A DNA stretch of 64,000 nucleotides from assembly GCA_902577525.1 (NCBI GenBank), contig CACGZG010000003.1:55554-119553 (forward strand), in the 5' to 3' direction. This document shows positions 49,895 to 61,679 of the stretch, piece by piece; the stretch's first letter is position 1, and every line of letters begins with the position of its first letter. The position numbers and the translations under genes were made by a program. A model generated the notes under the pieces. It made no database searches. It was given only the letters and a program-made list of their open reading frames with translations, and was not told the origin of the DNA. Source of the DNA: an uncultured Pelagibacteraceae bacterium (lineage in GTDB: Bacteria > Pseudomonadota > Alphaproteobacteria > Pelagibacterales > Pelagibacteraceae).

Positions 49895-51268
49895 CTACAA
49901 AAAATAAGCTCCAACACCTAGAAAAGATACAAAACCAATGACATCTGTAATTGTTGTGACAAATACACTAGATGCGATAGCGGGATCTATATTCATTTTT
50001 TTTAAAGTAACTGGAACTAAAATTCCAAACAGACCAGCTACGACCATTGTTAGTATCATGGAAATTGATATTATAAGTGATAACTGAATATCCTGAAACC
50101 ATAATTGAACAATTAAAGAACTAATTATAGCAAAGATTATTCCATTCAAAATTCCAATATTGAATTCTTTTAAAATATTTTGATTAAAATTATTTTTTGT
50201 AAGATCATTTGTTGCAAGAGTTCTGACTGTAACAGCAAGAGTTTGCATGCCTGCATTACCGCCCATTGAAGCAACAATTGGCATTAAGAAAGCCAAGACA
50301 ACCATTTGTTCAATAGTAGCTCCAAATAAACTAATACAATATGTAGCTAAAAAGGCTGTAAAAAGATTTAATAAAAGCCAATTAAATCTTCTTTTAGTTT
50401 TAGTAATTACACCATCTGTAATTTCCTCATCTCCAACACCAGCTAATCTTAATGCATCCTCTTCGGCTTCTTCCTTTAGTACAGTTAAAACATCATCTGA
50501 AGTAATCATACCCACTAGTTTATTATTTTTATCAACAACACAAGCAGAATTTAAATTATAGTTTTCAAATAAATTTCCTACCTCTTCCCTGTCCATATCA
50601 ACTGGGACTAAAAAAGTAGAGTCATCCATTATTGAGGACATCTTGGAGTCTCTTGATGTTCTTAAAACTTTGGAAGATGGAACTGTGCCAACTGGTTTAA
50701 AATTTTCATCTACAATATAAATTTCCAAAAATTCTTCAGGTAAATCTTTGTTTTCCCTTAAATAATCAATAGTTTGACCTACTGACCAATTACTAGGAAT
50801 TGCTGTGAACTCTCTTTGCATGATCCTTGCAGCACTGTCCTCTGGGTAACTAAGTCCTTCTAGTAAAGCAAATCGATCTTTTGGAGGTAAGGCACTTAGT
50901 ATAGAATTTTTATCTTTTTCCTCAACATTCTCTAAAATTGCAATTGCATCATCTGACTCAAGATTTTTTAATATTCGAACAATCGCATCAGAGGAAAGAA
51001 ACTTGATTATTTCAGACTGTACAGACTCATTTAATTCAACAAAAACCTCAGGATCAATCTTAAAATTGTTTAATTTAATTAAGTTTTCTCTGTCATTTTC
51101 ACTTAAATGTTCAATAATGTCAGCTGCATCTGCAGGATGCATTTCTTTAAAAGAATTTGTTATAAATAATGCATCATTTAATGCGATTTTGTCAGTAACA
51201 ACTTTTATATATTCTTTATTAAATTCAAAATTGACTTTTTTATCTTTTATTTTTTTTATTAAAGTCAT
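49895..51268 (-). CDS. mgtE: Magnesium transporter MgtE
   Basis: MHPADAADIIEHLSENDRENLI, CBS pair, MPIVASMGGNAGMQTLAVTVR. Confidence 0.96.
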   Translation of the reverse strand: MTLIKKIKDKKVNFEFNKEYIKVVTDKIALNDALFITNSFKEMHPADAADIIEHLSENDRENLIKLNNFKIDPEVFVELNESVQSEIIKFLSSDAIVRILKNLESDDAIAILENVEEKDKNSILSALPPKDRFALLEGLSYPEDSAARIMQREFTAIPSNWSVGQTIDYLRENKDLPEEFLEIYIVDENFKPVGTVPSSKVLRTSRDSKMSSIMDDSTFLVPVDMDREEVGNLFENYNLNSACVVDKNNKLVGMITSDDVLTVLKEEAEEDALRLAGVGDEEITDGVITKTKRRFNWLLLNLFTAFLATYCISLFGATIEQMVVLAFLMPIVASMGGNAGMQTLAVTVRTLATNDLTKNNFNQNILKEFNIGILNGIIFAIISSLIVQLWFQDIQLSLIISISMILTMVVAGLFGILVPVTLKKMNIDPAIASSVFVTTITDVIGFVSFLGVGAYFL

Positions 51269-51327
51269 AAAATTCCTGTTATTTAGTCGGATCTTTTAAT
51301 ACATAATGAAAAGAATACAATTTTTAA

Positions 51328-51948
51328 ATGAATATAGAGATTAAAAAGTCAAAAAAACCAATAAAATACAGCGATGCTATTAAGTTTATGGAGTCAAGAT
51401 TAATAGATATCAACCAAAAAAGCTCAAAAGATTTAATTTGGATTTTAGAGCATGAAGATATTTATACTGCAGGAACAAGCTATAAAGATGATGAAATAAT
51501 TGACAAAAATATAAATATTTTAAAAACAAACAGAGGTGGAAAAATCACTTATCATGGGCCAGGTCAATTAGTTTGTTATTTTGTAATAGATTTAAACAAA
51601 AGAAAAAAAGATATAAGAAATTTTATTTCTATAATTGAAAAGACTATTATTAAAACTTTGAAATCTTACAATATTGATACATTCGCAGATAAAAAAAATA
51701 TTGGAATTTGGTACAACGATAAAGGAAAAGAAAAAAAGGTTGCAGCGATAGGAGTAAGGGTAAGTAAATGGATTGCATATCATGGTTTCTCAATAAATAT
51801 TAATAATGACCTAAGTAAATATAATGCAATTATTCCATGTGGTATAAGAAATAAAGGAGTAACCTCTTTAAAAAAAATAAGTGATCAAAATTATAAAGAT
51901 TTAGATCAAAAGATAGTAAAGAATTTTATTTCAAACTTGGAAGTCTAA
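51328..51948 (+). CDS. lipB: Octanoyl-[ACP]:protein N-octanoyltransferase
   Basis: [46 protein letters not shown]. Confidence 0.96.
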   Translation: MNIEIKKSKKPIKYSDAIKFMESRLIDINQKSSKDLIWILEHEDIYTAGTSYKDDEIIDKNINILKTNRGGKITYHGPGQLVCYFVIDLNKRKKDIRNFISIIEKTIIKTLKSYNIDTFADKKNIGIWYNDKGKEKKVAAIGVRVSKWIAYHGFSININNDLSKYNAIIPCGIRNKGVTSLKKISDQNYKDLDQKIVKNFISNLEV

Positions 51949-52843
51949 GCCTTTTACTATGAATTAACTTTATGAAATAATCAGGTAATGTTGCTTTAAA
52001 TGTATATTTTTTATTTTTCATTATAAATTTGATTTGATAGGAGTGAAGCATTAAATCTTTATTAATCCCCTTTTTTGAAAAACTAGAATTATATTTTTTA
52101 TCGCCATAAATTGAATGTCCGATATTAAATAATTGTTTTCTAAGTTGATGTTTTCTACCAGTTATAGGCTTCATTTCAATCAAACTTGAATTAAAATTTT
52201 TATCTAAAACTTTATAAATAGTTTTTGCTTTTTCGGTTATCTTTTTTCCATTGTCATATCTTATTAAATTATTATTCCATTCTCCTGAATTTTTTTCAAT
52301 TTCACCATGACAGATTGCAATATATTTTTTGTGTACTTTTCTTAATCTAAACAAAGATGTTAATAACTGTGCTGTTTCTCGGTTTTTAGCTATTACAAAA
52401 ACTCCTGAAGTATCTTTATCTAATCTGTGAACAGAAAAAGGTTTAGTTCCTTCAAAAATTTTACTTTTTTTAAAAATGTCAATTAAATTTTTTTTTGATT
52501 TTGTTCCACCCTGAACTGAAATTCCTGAACTTTTATTAAGAACAACAAAGTCATCGTTATTCTCAATAATGAGATTTTCATTTTCTTTTATAATTATATT
52601 GGTTGGTTGAAATTTAATTTTACTATTAATAATCTTTTCTTCAAATTTAAAGTCAAATAATTCAATCTTATCATTTAATTTAATTTTTATAGAACTTTTA
52701 ACCTTTTTTTTATTTAATTTTATTTTTCCTCTTCTTAAATTTTTTTCAATAAAGCTTTGTGGCATTTTTCCCAGTTTATTTCTTAAATACCTATCAATTC
52801 TCATTTCATGAAAAGCAGAATCAACAACTAAAGTTTTCTTCAT
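51926..52843 (-). CDS. rluC: RluA-family 23S rRNA pseudouridine synthase
   Basis: S4-like N-terminus; [47 protein letters not shown]. Confidence 0.88.
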   Translation of the reverse strand: MKKTLVVDSAFHEMRIDRYLRNKLGKMPQSFIEKNLRRGKIKLNKKKVKSSIKIKLNDKIELFDFKFEEKIINSKIKFQPTNIIIKENENLIIENNDDFVVLNKSSGISVQGGTKSKKNLIDIFKKSKIFEGTKPFSVHRLDKDTSGVFVIAKNRETAQLLTSLFRLRKVHKKYIAICHGEIEKNSGEWNNNLIRYDNGKKITEKAKTIYKVLDKNFNSSLIEMKPITGRKHQLRKQLFNIGHSIYGDKKYNSSFSKKGINKDLMLHSYQIKFIMKNKKYTFKATLPDYFIKLIHSKRLRLPSLK

Positions 52844-52862
52844 AAAATTACATTTAATGAAT

Positions 52863-53321
52863 TTATTTAGCTGTAGCTACTTTTTTATCTTCTTTTTTTT
52901 GATTATCTTTATTTGTATCTTTTGAGGTATCTTTTTTCTTCTTATCTACTCTTTTTGCTTCTAAATCTCTATCTACAAGCTCAATAATAGCCAAAGGAGC
53001 ATTGTCACCATATCTAAAACCTGCTTTTATTATTCTTGTATAACCGCCATTTCTTTTCTGATATCTTTTAGACAATGTTTTTTTTACTTTGTTGGCTGAT
53101 TTAATATCTTGAAGTTTAGAAACCAGCATTTTAGTTGAATGTAAATTATCTTTTTTTCCCAAAGTAATAATTTTGTCTGCCTGTGGTTTTAAAAATTTTG
53201 CCTTAGGTAAAGTTGTTTTTATTTGCTCATATTTTATCAAAGAATTGAGCATATTTTTTAATAAGGCTTTTCGATGCTCTGATGTTCTATTTAATTTTTT
53301 ATTAGCAAAACCATGTCTCAT
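52863..53321 (-). CDS. rplQ: 50S ribosomal protein L17
   Basis: [42 protein letters not shown]. Confidence 0.98.
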   Translation of the reverse strand: MRHGFANKKLNRTSEHRKALLKNMLNSLIKYEQIKTTLPKAKFLKPQADKIITLGKKDNLHSTKMLVSKLQDIKSANKVKKTLSKRYQKRNGGYTRIIKAGFRYGDNAPLAIIELVDRDLEAKRVDKKKKDTSKDTNKDNQKKEDKKVATAK

Positions 53322-54349
53322 TAAATTGTTTCCTCTAATTTTTTTGACATTTCAGCGATATTGTCTGGTGGCCAATTTGGTATTTCCATTCCTAGGTAAA
53401 GAGACATGCCTGTTAAAACTTCTTTAATTTCATTAAGGGATTTTCTTCCAAAATTTGGAGTTCTCAACATTTCTCCCTCAGATTTTTGAACTAAATCTCC
53501 AATGTAAATTATATTATCATTTTTTAAACAATTCATTGATCTAACTGATAATTCAAGCTCATCAACTTTACGTAATAAATTTTTATTAAATTCTGGTTCT
53601 TTTGAAACCTCTTTTATAGGTGCTTCAACCGGTTCATCAAAATTGATAAACATTTTGAGTTGATCTTGAAAAATTCTTGCTGAATAAGCAACTGCATCCT
53701 CTGCTGAAATTGAACCATTTGTTTCTACCTCCATAGTCAATTTATCATAATCTAGAGCTTTACCTTCTCTAGCTGTGCTTACTGAGTAAGAAACTTTTTT
53801 TACAGGACTGTATAAGGAGTCAATTGCGATTAATCCCAAAGGTGGTTCTTCTGGTTTATTTAAATCTGCTGGAACATATCCTTTACCGGTATTTACATTC
53901 ATTTCCATGTGAAAGTTTGTGTTTTCGTCTAAATTACAAATTGTCAAATCAGGGTTAAGTATTTCAACATCAGCAACTTGGGTAATATCAGAAGCTTTAA
54001 TTTCTCCAGGTCCCTTAGCATCTAAAACTAATTTTTTTGTTCCCTCTGATGCACATTTTAAAGCCAAAGATTTTACATTAAGTACAATATCAGTAACATC
54101 TTCTCTTACACCTTTAATAGATGTAAATTCATGAAGAACACCATCTATCTGTATTGATGTTACTGCAGCACCTCTAATAGATGAAAGTAAAATTCTTCTT
54201 AACGAATTTCCTAAAGTTAAACCATAACCTTTTTCTAAAGGTTCAGCGACTATTGTTGCATGAGTAAGATCATCACTCATTTTTACATCTAATTTTGCAG
54301 GTTTAATTAGTGATTTCCAATTTTTTATATTTACATTTTCAGTTTCCAT
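53321..54349 (-). CDS. rpoA: RNA polymerase alpha subunit
   Basis: [40 protein letters not shown]; alpha-[17 protein letters not shown]. Confidence 0.99.
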   Translation of the reverse strand: METENVNIKNWKSLIKPAKLDVKMSDDLTHATIVAEPLEKGYGLTLGNSLRRILLSSIRGAAVTSIQIDGVLHEFTSIKGVREDVTDIVLNVKSLALKCASEGTKKLVLDAKGPGEIKASDITQVADVEILNPDLTICNLDENTNFHMEMNVNTGKGYVPADLNKPEEPPLGLIAIDSLYSPVKKVSYSVSTAREGKALDYDKLTMEVETNGSISAEDAVAYSARIFQDQLKMFINFDEPVEAPIKEVSKEPEFNKNLLRKVDELELSVRSMNCLKNDNIIYIGDLVQKSEGEMLRTPNFGRKSLNEIKEVLTGMSLYLGMEIPNWPPDNIAEMSKKLEETI

Positions 54350-54798
54350 TAAACTCTCCTCTTTTTTGGTGGCCTTGTTCCGTTATGTGGCATTGGTGTT
54401 GTATCTTTTATTGATAAAATTTTAAACCCACGGGCCTGTAATGCTCTTAAAGCTGTTTCACGTCCTGATCCAGGTCCTTTTATTTCAACTGATAATGTCT
54501 TCATTCCACATTCTAATGCTTTTGAAGCAGCTGCATCAGCAGCTATTTGAGCAGCATAAGGAGTTGATTTTCTAGAGCCTTTAAAACCTTTTTGACCAGC
54601 TGATGCCCATGAAATTACATTACCATTTGTGTCAGCAATTGATATTATTGTATTATTAAAAGTTGATTGTACATAAGCAATTCCATTCAAAATATTTTTT
54701 TTAACTTTTTTCTTTTTTGAATAACTACTTTTAACAACTTTTTTAGAAGATTTTTCTTCTTTTTGGTTTTTAATTTCTGTTTTGTCTTCTTTTGCCAT
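54349..54798 (-). CDS. rpsK: 30S ribosomal protein S11
   Basis: [46 protein letters not shown]. Confidence 0.99.
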   Translation of the reverse strand: MAKEDKTEIKNQKEEKSSKKVVKSSYSKKKKVKKNILNGIAYVQSTFNNTIISIADTNGNVISWASAGQKGFKGSRKSTPYAAQIAADAAASKALECGMKTLSVEIKGPGSGRETALRALQARGFKILSIKDTTPMPHNGTRPPKKRRV

Positions 54799-54799
54799 A

Positions 54800-55183
54800 T
54801 TATTTTTTTAATGGTGTTAATTTTTTACCAGCTATTGCAATTGCTTTTCCTTTTCTTGTTCTTGCATTGCATCTGGTTCTTTGACCTCTGACTGGAAGTT
54901 TTTTTCTATGCCTAGATCCTCTATAACAAGCTAAGTCAATTAATCTTTTGATACTCAAAGAATAATCTCTTCTCAAATCTCCCTCAACTTTAAAATTTTG
55001 ATCAATATATTCTCTTATCTTTAAAATTTCTTCATCAGTTAATTCATTAACTCTTTTTTTACCTGGAATTTCTAAAGCTGAACAAATTTGTTTAGAAAAT
55101 TTATCACCTATACCATAAATATAAGTCAGACCTACATGAACTAATTTATTTTGTGGAATATTGATACCTGCTATACGAGCCAT
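54800..55183 (-). CDS. rpsM: 30S ribosomal protein S13
   Basis: [39 protein letters not shown]. Confidence 0.99.
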   Translation of the reverse strand: MARIAGINIPQNKLVHVGLTYIYGIGDKFSKQICSALEIPGKKRVNELTDEEILKIREYIDQNFKVEGDLRRDYSLSIKRLIDLACYRGSRHRKKLPVRGQRTRCNARTRKGKAIAIAGKKLTPLKK

Positions 55184-55239
55184 AATTTTGTGATAAATTT
55201 TTGCTCTTTTATATAAGAAGATCTTCCAAAGTCAATGTC

Positions 55240-55803
55240 TTATAAATTGAAAAAACTACTGATTTTATTGGTTATTTGATCAATTTTTTGACTTCCATCA
55301 ATTTCGTAAAAGTTTGAATTTTTAGAGTAGAAATCTAACACTGGTTTAGTGGTTTCCATATAAGTGTCATATCTTTTAAGAATAGTATCTAAATCATCAT
55401 CTGATCTTTTTTCTAAAACTTTTCTTTTTTTTATTCTTGCAATAATCGTTTCTTTATCAACATTAAGAAAAAAGATAAAATCAATTTTTTGTTTTGAATG
55501 TTCTAATAAAATATCTAAATTTTTAGCCTGACTAAGTGATCTTGGATATCCATCGAATATCAATTTATTTTTTTTTTGAGGATCTTGAACTACATTTTTA
55601 ATCAGTTTATTAACTATTTCATCACTTATAAATTTACCTTCATTCATATCGTTGATTATCATCTTTCCAATCTCAGTATCATTTTGAATCTCATTTCTTA
55701 ACATATCACCTGTTGATATTTGGAAAGAATTTAATTTTGTGACTAAATATTTTGCTTGAGTGCCTTTTCCTGCGCCAGGGGGGCCAAATAGGATAATATT
55801 CAC
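55240..55803 (-). CDS. adk: Adenylate kinase
   Basis: IILFGPPGAGKGTQAKYLV, STGDMLRNEI, FDGYPRSLSQA. Confidence 0.97.
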   Translation of the reverse strand: MNIILFGPPGAGKGTQAKYLVTKLNSFQISTGDMLRNEIQNDTEIGKMIINDMNEGKFISDEIVNKLIKNVVQDPQKKNKLIFDGYPRSLSQAKNLDILLEHSKQKIDFIFFLNVDKETIIARIKKRKVLEKRSDDDLDTILKRYDTYMETTKPVLDFYSKNSNFYEIDGSQKIDQITNKISSFFNL

Positions 55804-57093
55804 TTATGATCTTCCAAATTTTGTTTTCTTAATAAGTTGCTCATATTGAGAACTCATTAGTCTTGTTTGTATTTGAGTAACTGTGTCAATTGCTACAACA
55901 ACAACAATCAAAATTGAAGTACCTCCTAAATAAAAAGGGATTGGATAGTTTGCAATTAAAAATTCAGGCAACAAACATACTAAAGTTAAATATAAAGCTC
56001 CAATTGTAGTTAATTTTGTTAAAATATTTTCAATATATAAAGCTGTGCTTTCACCTGGTCTTATACCTGGTATAAATCCACCATACTTTCTGAGATTATC
56101 TGCAGTTTCAACAGGATTGAATGTAATTGAAGTATAAAAGAAAGTAAAAAAAATAATCCCTGATGCATAAAGCAACATGTATAGAGGCTGACCTTGAGTA
56201 AAATATGAACTCAAATTCAAAAAAGTCTCATTTTCTGAAAAATTAAAATTAGAAAAAGTAACAGGCAATAATAAAAGTGCTGAAGCAAAAATAGCTGGAA
56301 TTACACCTGCTTGGTTAATTTTAAGGGGTAAATGAGATGACTCCCCTCCATACATCTTATTTCCCATTTGTCGTTTGGGATAATTTATTAAAATTTTTCG
56401 TAACGCTCTCTCCATAAATACAATAAACAAAATTGTTAAAATTAATAAAATAAAAATACCTATAATCATTAAAGTAGAAACAGCACCGGTTCTACCAAGT
56501 TCAAATGTGGTTACTAAAGCACGAGGTATTTCTGCAACAATACCTGCAAAGATAATTAAAGAAATACCATTTCCAATACCTCTTTGAGTAATTTGCTCTC
56601 CTAACCACATTAAAAAAATTGTGCCTGCAACTATTGTGGTCACTGTAGATATCTTAAAAAATGTTCCAGGATTAATTACTAAATTGGCAGATGATTCTAA
56701 ACCCACAGATAAACCATAGCCTTGAACTGTGGCTAATAAAACTGTTCCGTATCTTGTGATTTGAGTTATTTTTGCTCTACCAATTTCGCCTTGAGATTTT
56801 AAATTTTTAAAATAATCAGATACCCCCGTTAATAATTGTACAATAATTGAAGAGGATATATATGGCATAATTCCTAAAGCAAATATTGCCATTCTACTTA
56901 CAGCACCTCCTGCAAAAACGTTAAACATACCAAGCAAACCTTTTTGATTTCCTTCCATCATAATTTTTAGCTGTTCAGGATCTATTCCTGGTAATGGAAC
57001 AAAGGTTCCAAATCTATACACAGCTAGAATCGCAATTGTAAAAAGAATTCTATTTCTTAAATCAACATTTGATGATGAAGCACTCATACTCAA
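55804..57093 (-). CDS. secY: Protein translocase subunit SecY
   Basis: RILFTIAILAVYRFGTFVPLPGID, GIMPYISSSIIVQLL, PLKINQAGVIPAIFASALL. Confidence 0.99.
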   Translation of the reverse strand: MSMSASSSNVDLRNRILFTIAILAVYRFGTFVPLPGIDPEQLKIMMEGNQKGLLGMFNVFAGGAVSRMAIFALGIMPYISSSIIVQLLTGVSDYFKNLKSQGEIGRAKITQITRYGTVLLATVQGYGLSVGLESSANLVINPGTFFKISTVTTIVAGTIFLMWLGEQITQRGIGNGISLIIFAGIVAEIPRALVTTFELGRTGAVSTLMIIGIFILLILTILFIVFMERALRKILINYPKRQMGNKMYGGESSHLPLKINQAGVIPAIFASALLLLPVTFSNFNFSENETFLNLSSYFTQGQPLYMLLYASGIIFFTFFYTSITFNPVETADNLRKYGGFIPGIRPGESTALYIENILTKLTTIGALYLTLVCLLPEFLIANYPIPFYLGGTSILIVVVVAIDTVTQIQTRLMSSQYEQLIKKTKFGRS

Positions 57094-57096
57094 GGA

Positions 57097-57549
57097 TTAT
57101 TTCTTTAATTGAATTGATCCGCCAATTTTTTCAAGTTTTTCAACAGCTGACTTTGATGCTAAATCAGCCTCAATATTTATCTTATCTTTTAAATCACCAG
57201 TACCTAAAATCTTAAGTTTATTTGAATTTCTATTTATCAATTTAAGTTTTTTAAGTAAGTCTGAATTTAAAATATCGGTAGTTTTTATATTTTTTTTATC
57301 TATGAATGATTGGATTTTATTTAAGTTAATAATAGCTATATTGTTTTTGTTAATTGAATTAAAACCTCTTTTTGGAAGTCTTCTGTATAAAGGCATTTGT
57401 CCACCTTCAAAACTTTTTATAGCCACTCCAGATCTCGATTTTTGACCTTTAACTCCTCTTCCAGATGTTTTGCCTTTACCTGAGCCTATACCCCTACCCA
57501 CTCTAATTTTCGTCTTATTTATTTTATTTCTATTATTTAAACTTATCAT
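57097..57549 (-). CDS. rplO: 50S ribosomal protein L15
   Basis: [48 protein letters not shown]. Confidence 0.99.
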   Translation of the reverse strand: MISLNNRNKINKTKIRVGRGIGSGKGKTSGRGVKGQKSRSGVAIKSFEGGQMPLYRRLPKRGFNSINKNNIAIINLNKIQSFIDKKNIKTTDILNSDLLKKLKLINRNSNKLKILGTGDLKDKINIEADLASKSAVEKLEKIGGSIQLKK

Positions 57550-58064
57550 TAGCCTCTTTTCTCAATAATTTCTGAAATTTTTTTATTTCTAATACTTGAA
57601 ATTTGTTTAGGTGAATTTTGTTTTAATAAAGCCTTCATAGTTGCTCTTATTACATTATGCGCATTAGAGGTACCCATTGATTTTGCAACAATATCTTTAA
57701 CACCAAGAACTTCACAGACAGCCCTTACTGGACCACCAGCTATAATTCCTGTTCCTTTAGATGCAGCTCTTAAAACAATTTTTCCAGATCCATCTTTAGC
57801 TTGTACATCGTGATGAATAGTTCTTCCCTCTCTTAATGGGATATGGACTAATTTTCTTCTAGCCATTTCATTGGCTTTTTTGATTGCATCTGGAACCTGT
57901 TTAGCTTTTGCATGTGCAATACCGATTTTTCCAGCTTGATTTCCAACAACAACAAGTGCGGAAAAACCGAATCTTCTTCCACCTTTTACAACTTTTGTTA
58001 TTCTGTTTATATGAACAAGTTTCTCTAAAATATCATCAACTTTTTTTTCTTTATTATTCTCCAT
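57549..58064 (-). CDS. rpsE: 30S ribosomal protein S5
   Basis: [46 protein letters not shown]. Confidence 0.99.
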   Translation of the reverse strand: MENNKEKKVDDILEKLVHINRITKVVKGGRRFGFSALVVVGNQAGKIGIAHAKAKQVPDAIKKANEMARRKLVHIPLREGRTIHHDVQAKDGSGKIVLRAASKGTGIIAGGPVRAVCEVLGVKDIVAKSMGTSNAHNVIRATMKALLKQNSPKQISSIRNKKISEIIEKRG

Positions 58065-58066
58065 AA

Positions 58067-58423
58067 CTAAAATTCCATCCCATTTTTACGTAGTGTATCT
58101 GCAAAAATTTTTATTCTTCCATGATATTTATAAACACCTCTATCAAAAAAGATTTTTGTTATCTTTTTTTCTTGAGCTTTTTTTGCTAATTTTTCTGCAA
58201 CTATTTTTGATAATTCTGACTTTTTGATCTTTGGCATAGATCTTATATCTTTTTCAACTGAAGAAGCAGATAAAAGAGTTATATTTTTACTATCATCAAT
58301 TATTTGTGCTGAAATATTTTTTGATGATCTAGAAATACTAAGCCTAAATCTATCTTTTCTAGAAACATTCTTAAGTTTATTTCTAACTCTAAATTTTTTT
58401 CTTATATTAGTAGTTATCTTCAT
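58067..58423 (-). CDS. rplR: 50S ribosomal protein L18
   Basis: [31 protein letters not shown]...[27 protein letters not shown]. Confidence 0.97.
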   Translation of the reverse strand: MKITTNIRKKFRVRNKLKNVSRKDRFRLSISRSSKNISAQIIDDSKNITLLSASSVEKDIRSMPKIKKSELSKIVAEKLAKKAQEKKITKIFFDRGVYKYHGRIKIFADTLRKNGMEF

Positions 58424-58962
58424 TATTTCTTTTTACCTTCTTTTTTAAGCACATATTGACCTTTTTCTCTTATTCCTTTGCCTTTATATGGTTCTATTTT
58501 TCTTAATATCTTTATTTTAGATGCTGTAGATCCAACTTTTTGTTTATCAGCGCCACTGATCTTTAAAGTTGTTTGTTTTTCAACGACAATTTTAATACCG
58601 TCTGGTATATCAAAGTCAATATCATGACTATATCCTAGCTGTAAGTTTAATTTATTTCCTTTGATCGATGCTCGATATCCAACACCAACTAATTCGAGAG
58701 TCTTTTCATATCCTGAGCTTGAACCTATAACCGCATTATTAATTAAACTTCTTTTCATTCCCCACAATCTTTTAGTATTTTGATCTAGTTTTTTTGGTTG
58801 AATTGAAATTTCTTTTCCATCTTTGATATCTAAATTAAAAATTTCTAAATCTATATCTAAAGAACTTTTGCCAATCGGACCTTCTATATTTAATATATTT
58901 CCTGCAAGGGCAACTTTTACTTTTTCTGGAATTGAAATATTTATTTTACCTATTTTCGACAT
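58423..58962 (-). CDS. rplF: 50S ribosomal protein L6
   Basis: [63 protein letters not shown]. Confidence 0.98.
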   Translation of the reverse strand: MSKIGKINISIPEKVKVALAGNILNIEGPIGKSSLDIDLEIFNLDIKDGKEISIQPKKLDQNTKRLWGMKRSLINNAVIGSSSGYEKTLELVGVGYRASIKGNKLNLQLGYSHDIDFDIPDGIKIVVEKQTTLKISGADKQKVGSTASKIKILRKIEPYKGKGIREKGQYVLKKEGKKK

Positions 58963-59357
58963 TAAAACACCTTACAAATTATTTCTCCACCTACTCTTTG
59001 TTTTCTAGCATCCATATCTGTCATAACTCCTTTAGGAGTAGAGACTATGGCAATACCTAAGCCATTATTTATTTTTGGCAAGCTATCTGCACTTGAAAAA
59101 ATTCTTCTACCTGGTTTTGATACTCTCTCAAATGCGCTTATTACAGGATTACCTGAGTGATATTTAAGCTCCAAAGATAAGACATTTTTATTATTTTCAG
59201 AATTTATTTTAAATTCTTTTATAAAACCCTCGTTTTTTAATATTTCGGCAATCTTATTTTTGAAATTTGATGATGGTAAATCAACTTTTTTATGATTTCG
59301 AGCTTGAGCATTTTTAACTCTGGCTATCATATCTCCTATTGGGTCACTTAAAGTCAT
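58962..59357 (-). CDS. rpsH: 30S ribosomal protein S8
   Basis: MTLSDPIGDMIARVKNAQARNHKKVDLPSS; GLGIAIVSTPKGVMTDMDARKQRVGGEIICKVF. Confidence 0.98.
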   Translation of the reverse strand: MTLSDPIGDMIARVKNAQARNHKKVDLPSSNFKNKIAEILKNEGFIKEFKINSENNKNVLSLELKYHSGNPVISAFERVSKPGRRIFSSADSLPKINNGLGIAIVSTPKGVMTDMDARKQRVGGEIICKVF

Positions 59358-59367
59358 AATTTCCTTT

Positions 59368-59673
59368 CTACCAGCTTGATTTAACTAAACCTGGTATTTT
59401 TCCTTGTAATCCAAGTTGTCTTAATGCAATTCTTGATATCTTTAACTTTCTATAAACACCATGAGGTCTTCCAGTTATTTGACATCTGTTCATTACCCTT
59501 GTTTTAGCTGAATTTCTGGGCAATTTAGATAATTTTTGTTGAGCTTTAAATCTTTCCTCTAAAGGTAATTTTTTATTCATTATTATTTTTTTTAATTTTT
59601 GTCTTTTCTTAAAAAATTTATCCGAAAGTTTTATTCTTCTATTATTTTTATTTATTGAACTTAGTTTTGCCAT
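59368..59673 (-). CDS. rpsN: 30S ribosomal protein S14 (Zn-independent type)
   Basis: LPRNSAKTRVMNRCQITGRPHGVYRKLKISRIALRQLGLQGKIPGLVKSSW. Confidence 0.98.
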   Translation of the reverse strand: MAKLSSINKNNRRIKLSDKFFKKRQKLKKIIMNKKLPLEERFKAQQKLSKLPRNSAKTRVMNRCQITGRPHGVYRKLKISRIALRQLGLQGKIPGLVKSSW

Positions 59674-59674
59674 T

Positions 59675-60229
59675 TTAGTTTTCTCCTTTTTTAATAAATG
59701 GAAAGTTAAATTTTTCTAGTAAAGCGTAACTGTGTTCTTTTTTATCTGCAGAAATAACTATATTTATATCAAGACCTCTTACTTTATCAGCTCTATCAAA
59801 ACTGACTTCCGGAAATATAATGTGTTCTTTAACACCAAATGTGTAGTTACCAAATTTGTCAAAACCTTCTGCGGATAAACCTCTGAAATCTTTAATTCTT
59901 GGCAACGCGATATTGACTAATCTATCTAAAAATTCATACATTTTATTTTTTCTTAAAGTTACCTTAAGACCTGCATTTGAACCTTTTCTAGTTTTAAAAT
60001 TAGCAACTGATTTTTTAAATTTAGTTACGACAGGTTTTTGACCAGTTATTTTAGCCAAATCTTCTTCACATGATTTAAGAACTTTTGAGTCATTTCCATC
60101 TAAACCAAGTCCCATATTTAAAACTATTTTTTCAATCTTTGGACCCATGTATAAATTTTTAAATCCAAACTGTGTTTTTAATGAAGGTTGAATTTCTTTA
60201 AGATAAAGTTCTTTTAATCTTGGACTCAT
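59675..60229 (-). CDS. rplE: 50S ribosomal protein L5
   Basis: RLKELYLKEIQPSLKTQFGFKNLYMGPKIEKIVLNMGLG. Confidence 0.98.
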   Translation of the reverse strand: MSPRLKELYLKEIQPSLKTQFGFKNLYMGPKIEKIVLNMGLGLDGNDSKVLKSCEEDLAKITGQKPVVTKFKKSVANFKTRKGSNAGLKVTLRKNKMYEFLDRLVNIALPRIKDFRGLSAEGFDKFGNYTFGVKEHIIFPEVSFDRADKVRGLDINIVISADKKEHSYALLEKFNFPFIKKGEN

Positions 60230-60477
60230 TATTTTTTAGCCTCTACTTTTTTTGTTTTAGATTTATCAGTTAAAATTTTCAAATTAGATATATGGATAAA
60301 ATTTTCTTTTGATACTATTCCACCTTTTTTTTCTTTAGTAGTCTTTATATGTTTTTTAACCATATTCATGTCTTTTACTTTTGCTCGATTATTAGATCTA
60401 TCAATTTCAATAATCTCACCTTCTTTTTTTTTATCCTTACCACTTAGTATTATTACCTTTGATCCTTTTTTAATCAT
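60229..60477 (-). CDS. rplX: 50S ribosomal protein L24
   Basis: [45 protein letters not shown]. Confidence 0.95.
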   Translation of the reverse strand: MIKKGSKVIILSGKDKKKEGEIIEIDRSNNRAKVKDMNMVKKHIKTTKEKKGGIVSKENFIHISNLKILTDKSKTKKVEAKK

Positions 60478-60845
60478 TACAAAACCTCCGGCGCTAGAGA
60501 TATTATTTTCATTTGTCCTCTATTTCTTAATTCTCTGGTAACTGGACCAAAAATTCTTGTTCCAACTGGTTCACCTTTGTCATCAACTAATACAGCAGCA
60601 TTATTGTCAAATTTAACCTTGGAACCGTCATCTCTGTGTATCCCTTTTTTTACTCTGACAACTACAGCTTTGTGAACTGAACCTTTTTTCACTTTACCCT
60701 TTGGAATAGCTTCTTTGACTGCAATTACTATTGTATCACCGATGCTTGCGTATCTTCTTTTTGATCCACCTAATACTTTGATGCATTCAATTTTTTTTGC
60801 TCCAGTATTATCTGCTACTTGTAATTCAGTTTGTACTTGTATCAT
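60477..60845 (-). CDS. rplN: 50S ribosomal protein L14
   Basis: [48 protein letters not shown]. Confidence 0.99.
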   Translation of the reverse strand: MIQVQTELQVADNTGAKKIECIKVLGGSKRRYASIGDTIVIAVKEAIPKGKVKKGSVHKAVVVRVKKGIHRDDGSKVKFDNNAAVLVDDKGEPVGTRIFGPVTRELRNRGQMKIISLAPEVL

Positions 60846-61081
60846 TATTTTGAATTCTCCATTACCTCAAATTTCTTATTTTTTGAAAAAGGTTTGCTTT
60901 CTATAATTGAAACCTTGTCACCTTTTTTAAACTTATTGTTTTCATCATGTGCATTATATTTTTTTCTTACACGTATCACTTTTTTTAATAATGGATGAGA
61001 AAATTTTCTTTCCACCATTACTGTTATTGTCTTGTTGGGTTTGTCACTAACTACTACACCTGTTAGAATTTTCTTAGGCAT
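60845..61081 (-). CDS. rpsQ: 30S ribosomal protein S17
   Basis: [44 protein letters not shown]. Confidence 0.98.
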   Translation of the reverse strand: MPKKILTGVVVSDKPNKTITVMVERKFSHPLLKKVIRVRKKYNAHDENNKFKKGDKVSIIESKPFSKNKKFEVMENSK

Positions 61082-61265
61082 TTAATTTACCTCTTAATTG
61101 CGTTTTTAATCTTGCTATAGCTTTCTTAGTTTCACCAATCTTTGCAGGATTAGTTATTTGTGAATTTATTTTTTGAAATCTAAAATTAAATAAATCTTTT
61201 TTAAATTTATCGATATTTTTCTGAATTTCACTTTTTGACATTTTTTTAATTTCTTTTTTTTTCAT
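61074..61265 (-). CDS. rpmC: 50S ribosomal protein L29
   Basis: [50 protein letters not shown]. Confidence 0.97.
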   Translation of the reverse strand: MKKKEIKKMSKSEIQKNIDKFKKDLFNFRFQKINSQITNPAKIGETKKAIARLKTQLRGKLNA

Positions 61266-61267
61266 AA

Positions 61268-61678
61268 TTATGCAAATCTTTTAATTGTTTTTGTTTTGAT
61301 TGGTAATTTTGCTGAAGCCTTATACAATGCCTCTTTAGCTATCTGTTCAGAAACACCGTCAACTTCAAATAAAATTCTTCCAGGTTTAACTCTGCATGCA
61401 TAATATTCAGGTGAACCTTTACCTTTACCCATTCGAACTTCAATCGGTTTTTTTGAAACTGGTATATTTGGAAAAATTCTAGTCCATACCCTTCCTTGTC
61501 TTTTCATGTGTCTTGTAAGAGCAACTCTAGCAGCTTCAATTTGTTTCCCTGTAACTCTGTCAGGAGTTAGAGCTTTTAAAGCATAAGCTCCATAATTAAT
61601 AAAATTTGCTCTAGATGCGGTACCATGAATTCGTCCCTTATGAGCTTTTCTCCATTTTGTTCTAACAGGTTGCAACAT
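61268..61678 (-). CDS. rplP: 50S ribosomal protein L16
   Basis: [71 protein letters not shown]. Confidence 0.99.
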   Translation of the reverse strand: MLQPVRTKWRKAHKGRIHGTASRANFINYGAYALKALTPDRVTGKQIEAARVALTRHMKRQGRVWTRIFPNIPVSKKPIEVRMGKGKGSPEYYACRVKPGRILFEVDGVSEQIAKEALYKASAKLPIKTKTIKRFA

Positions 61679-61679
61679 T

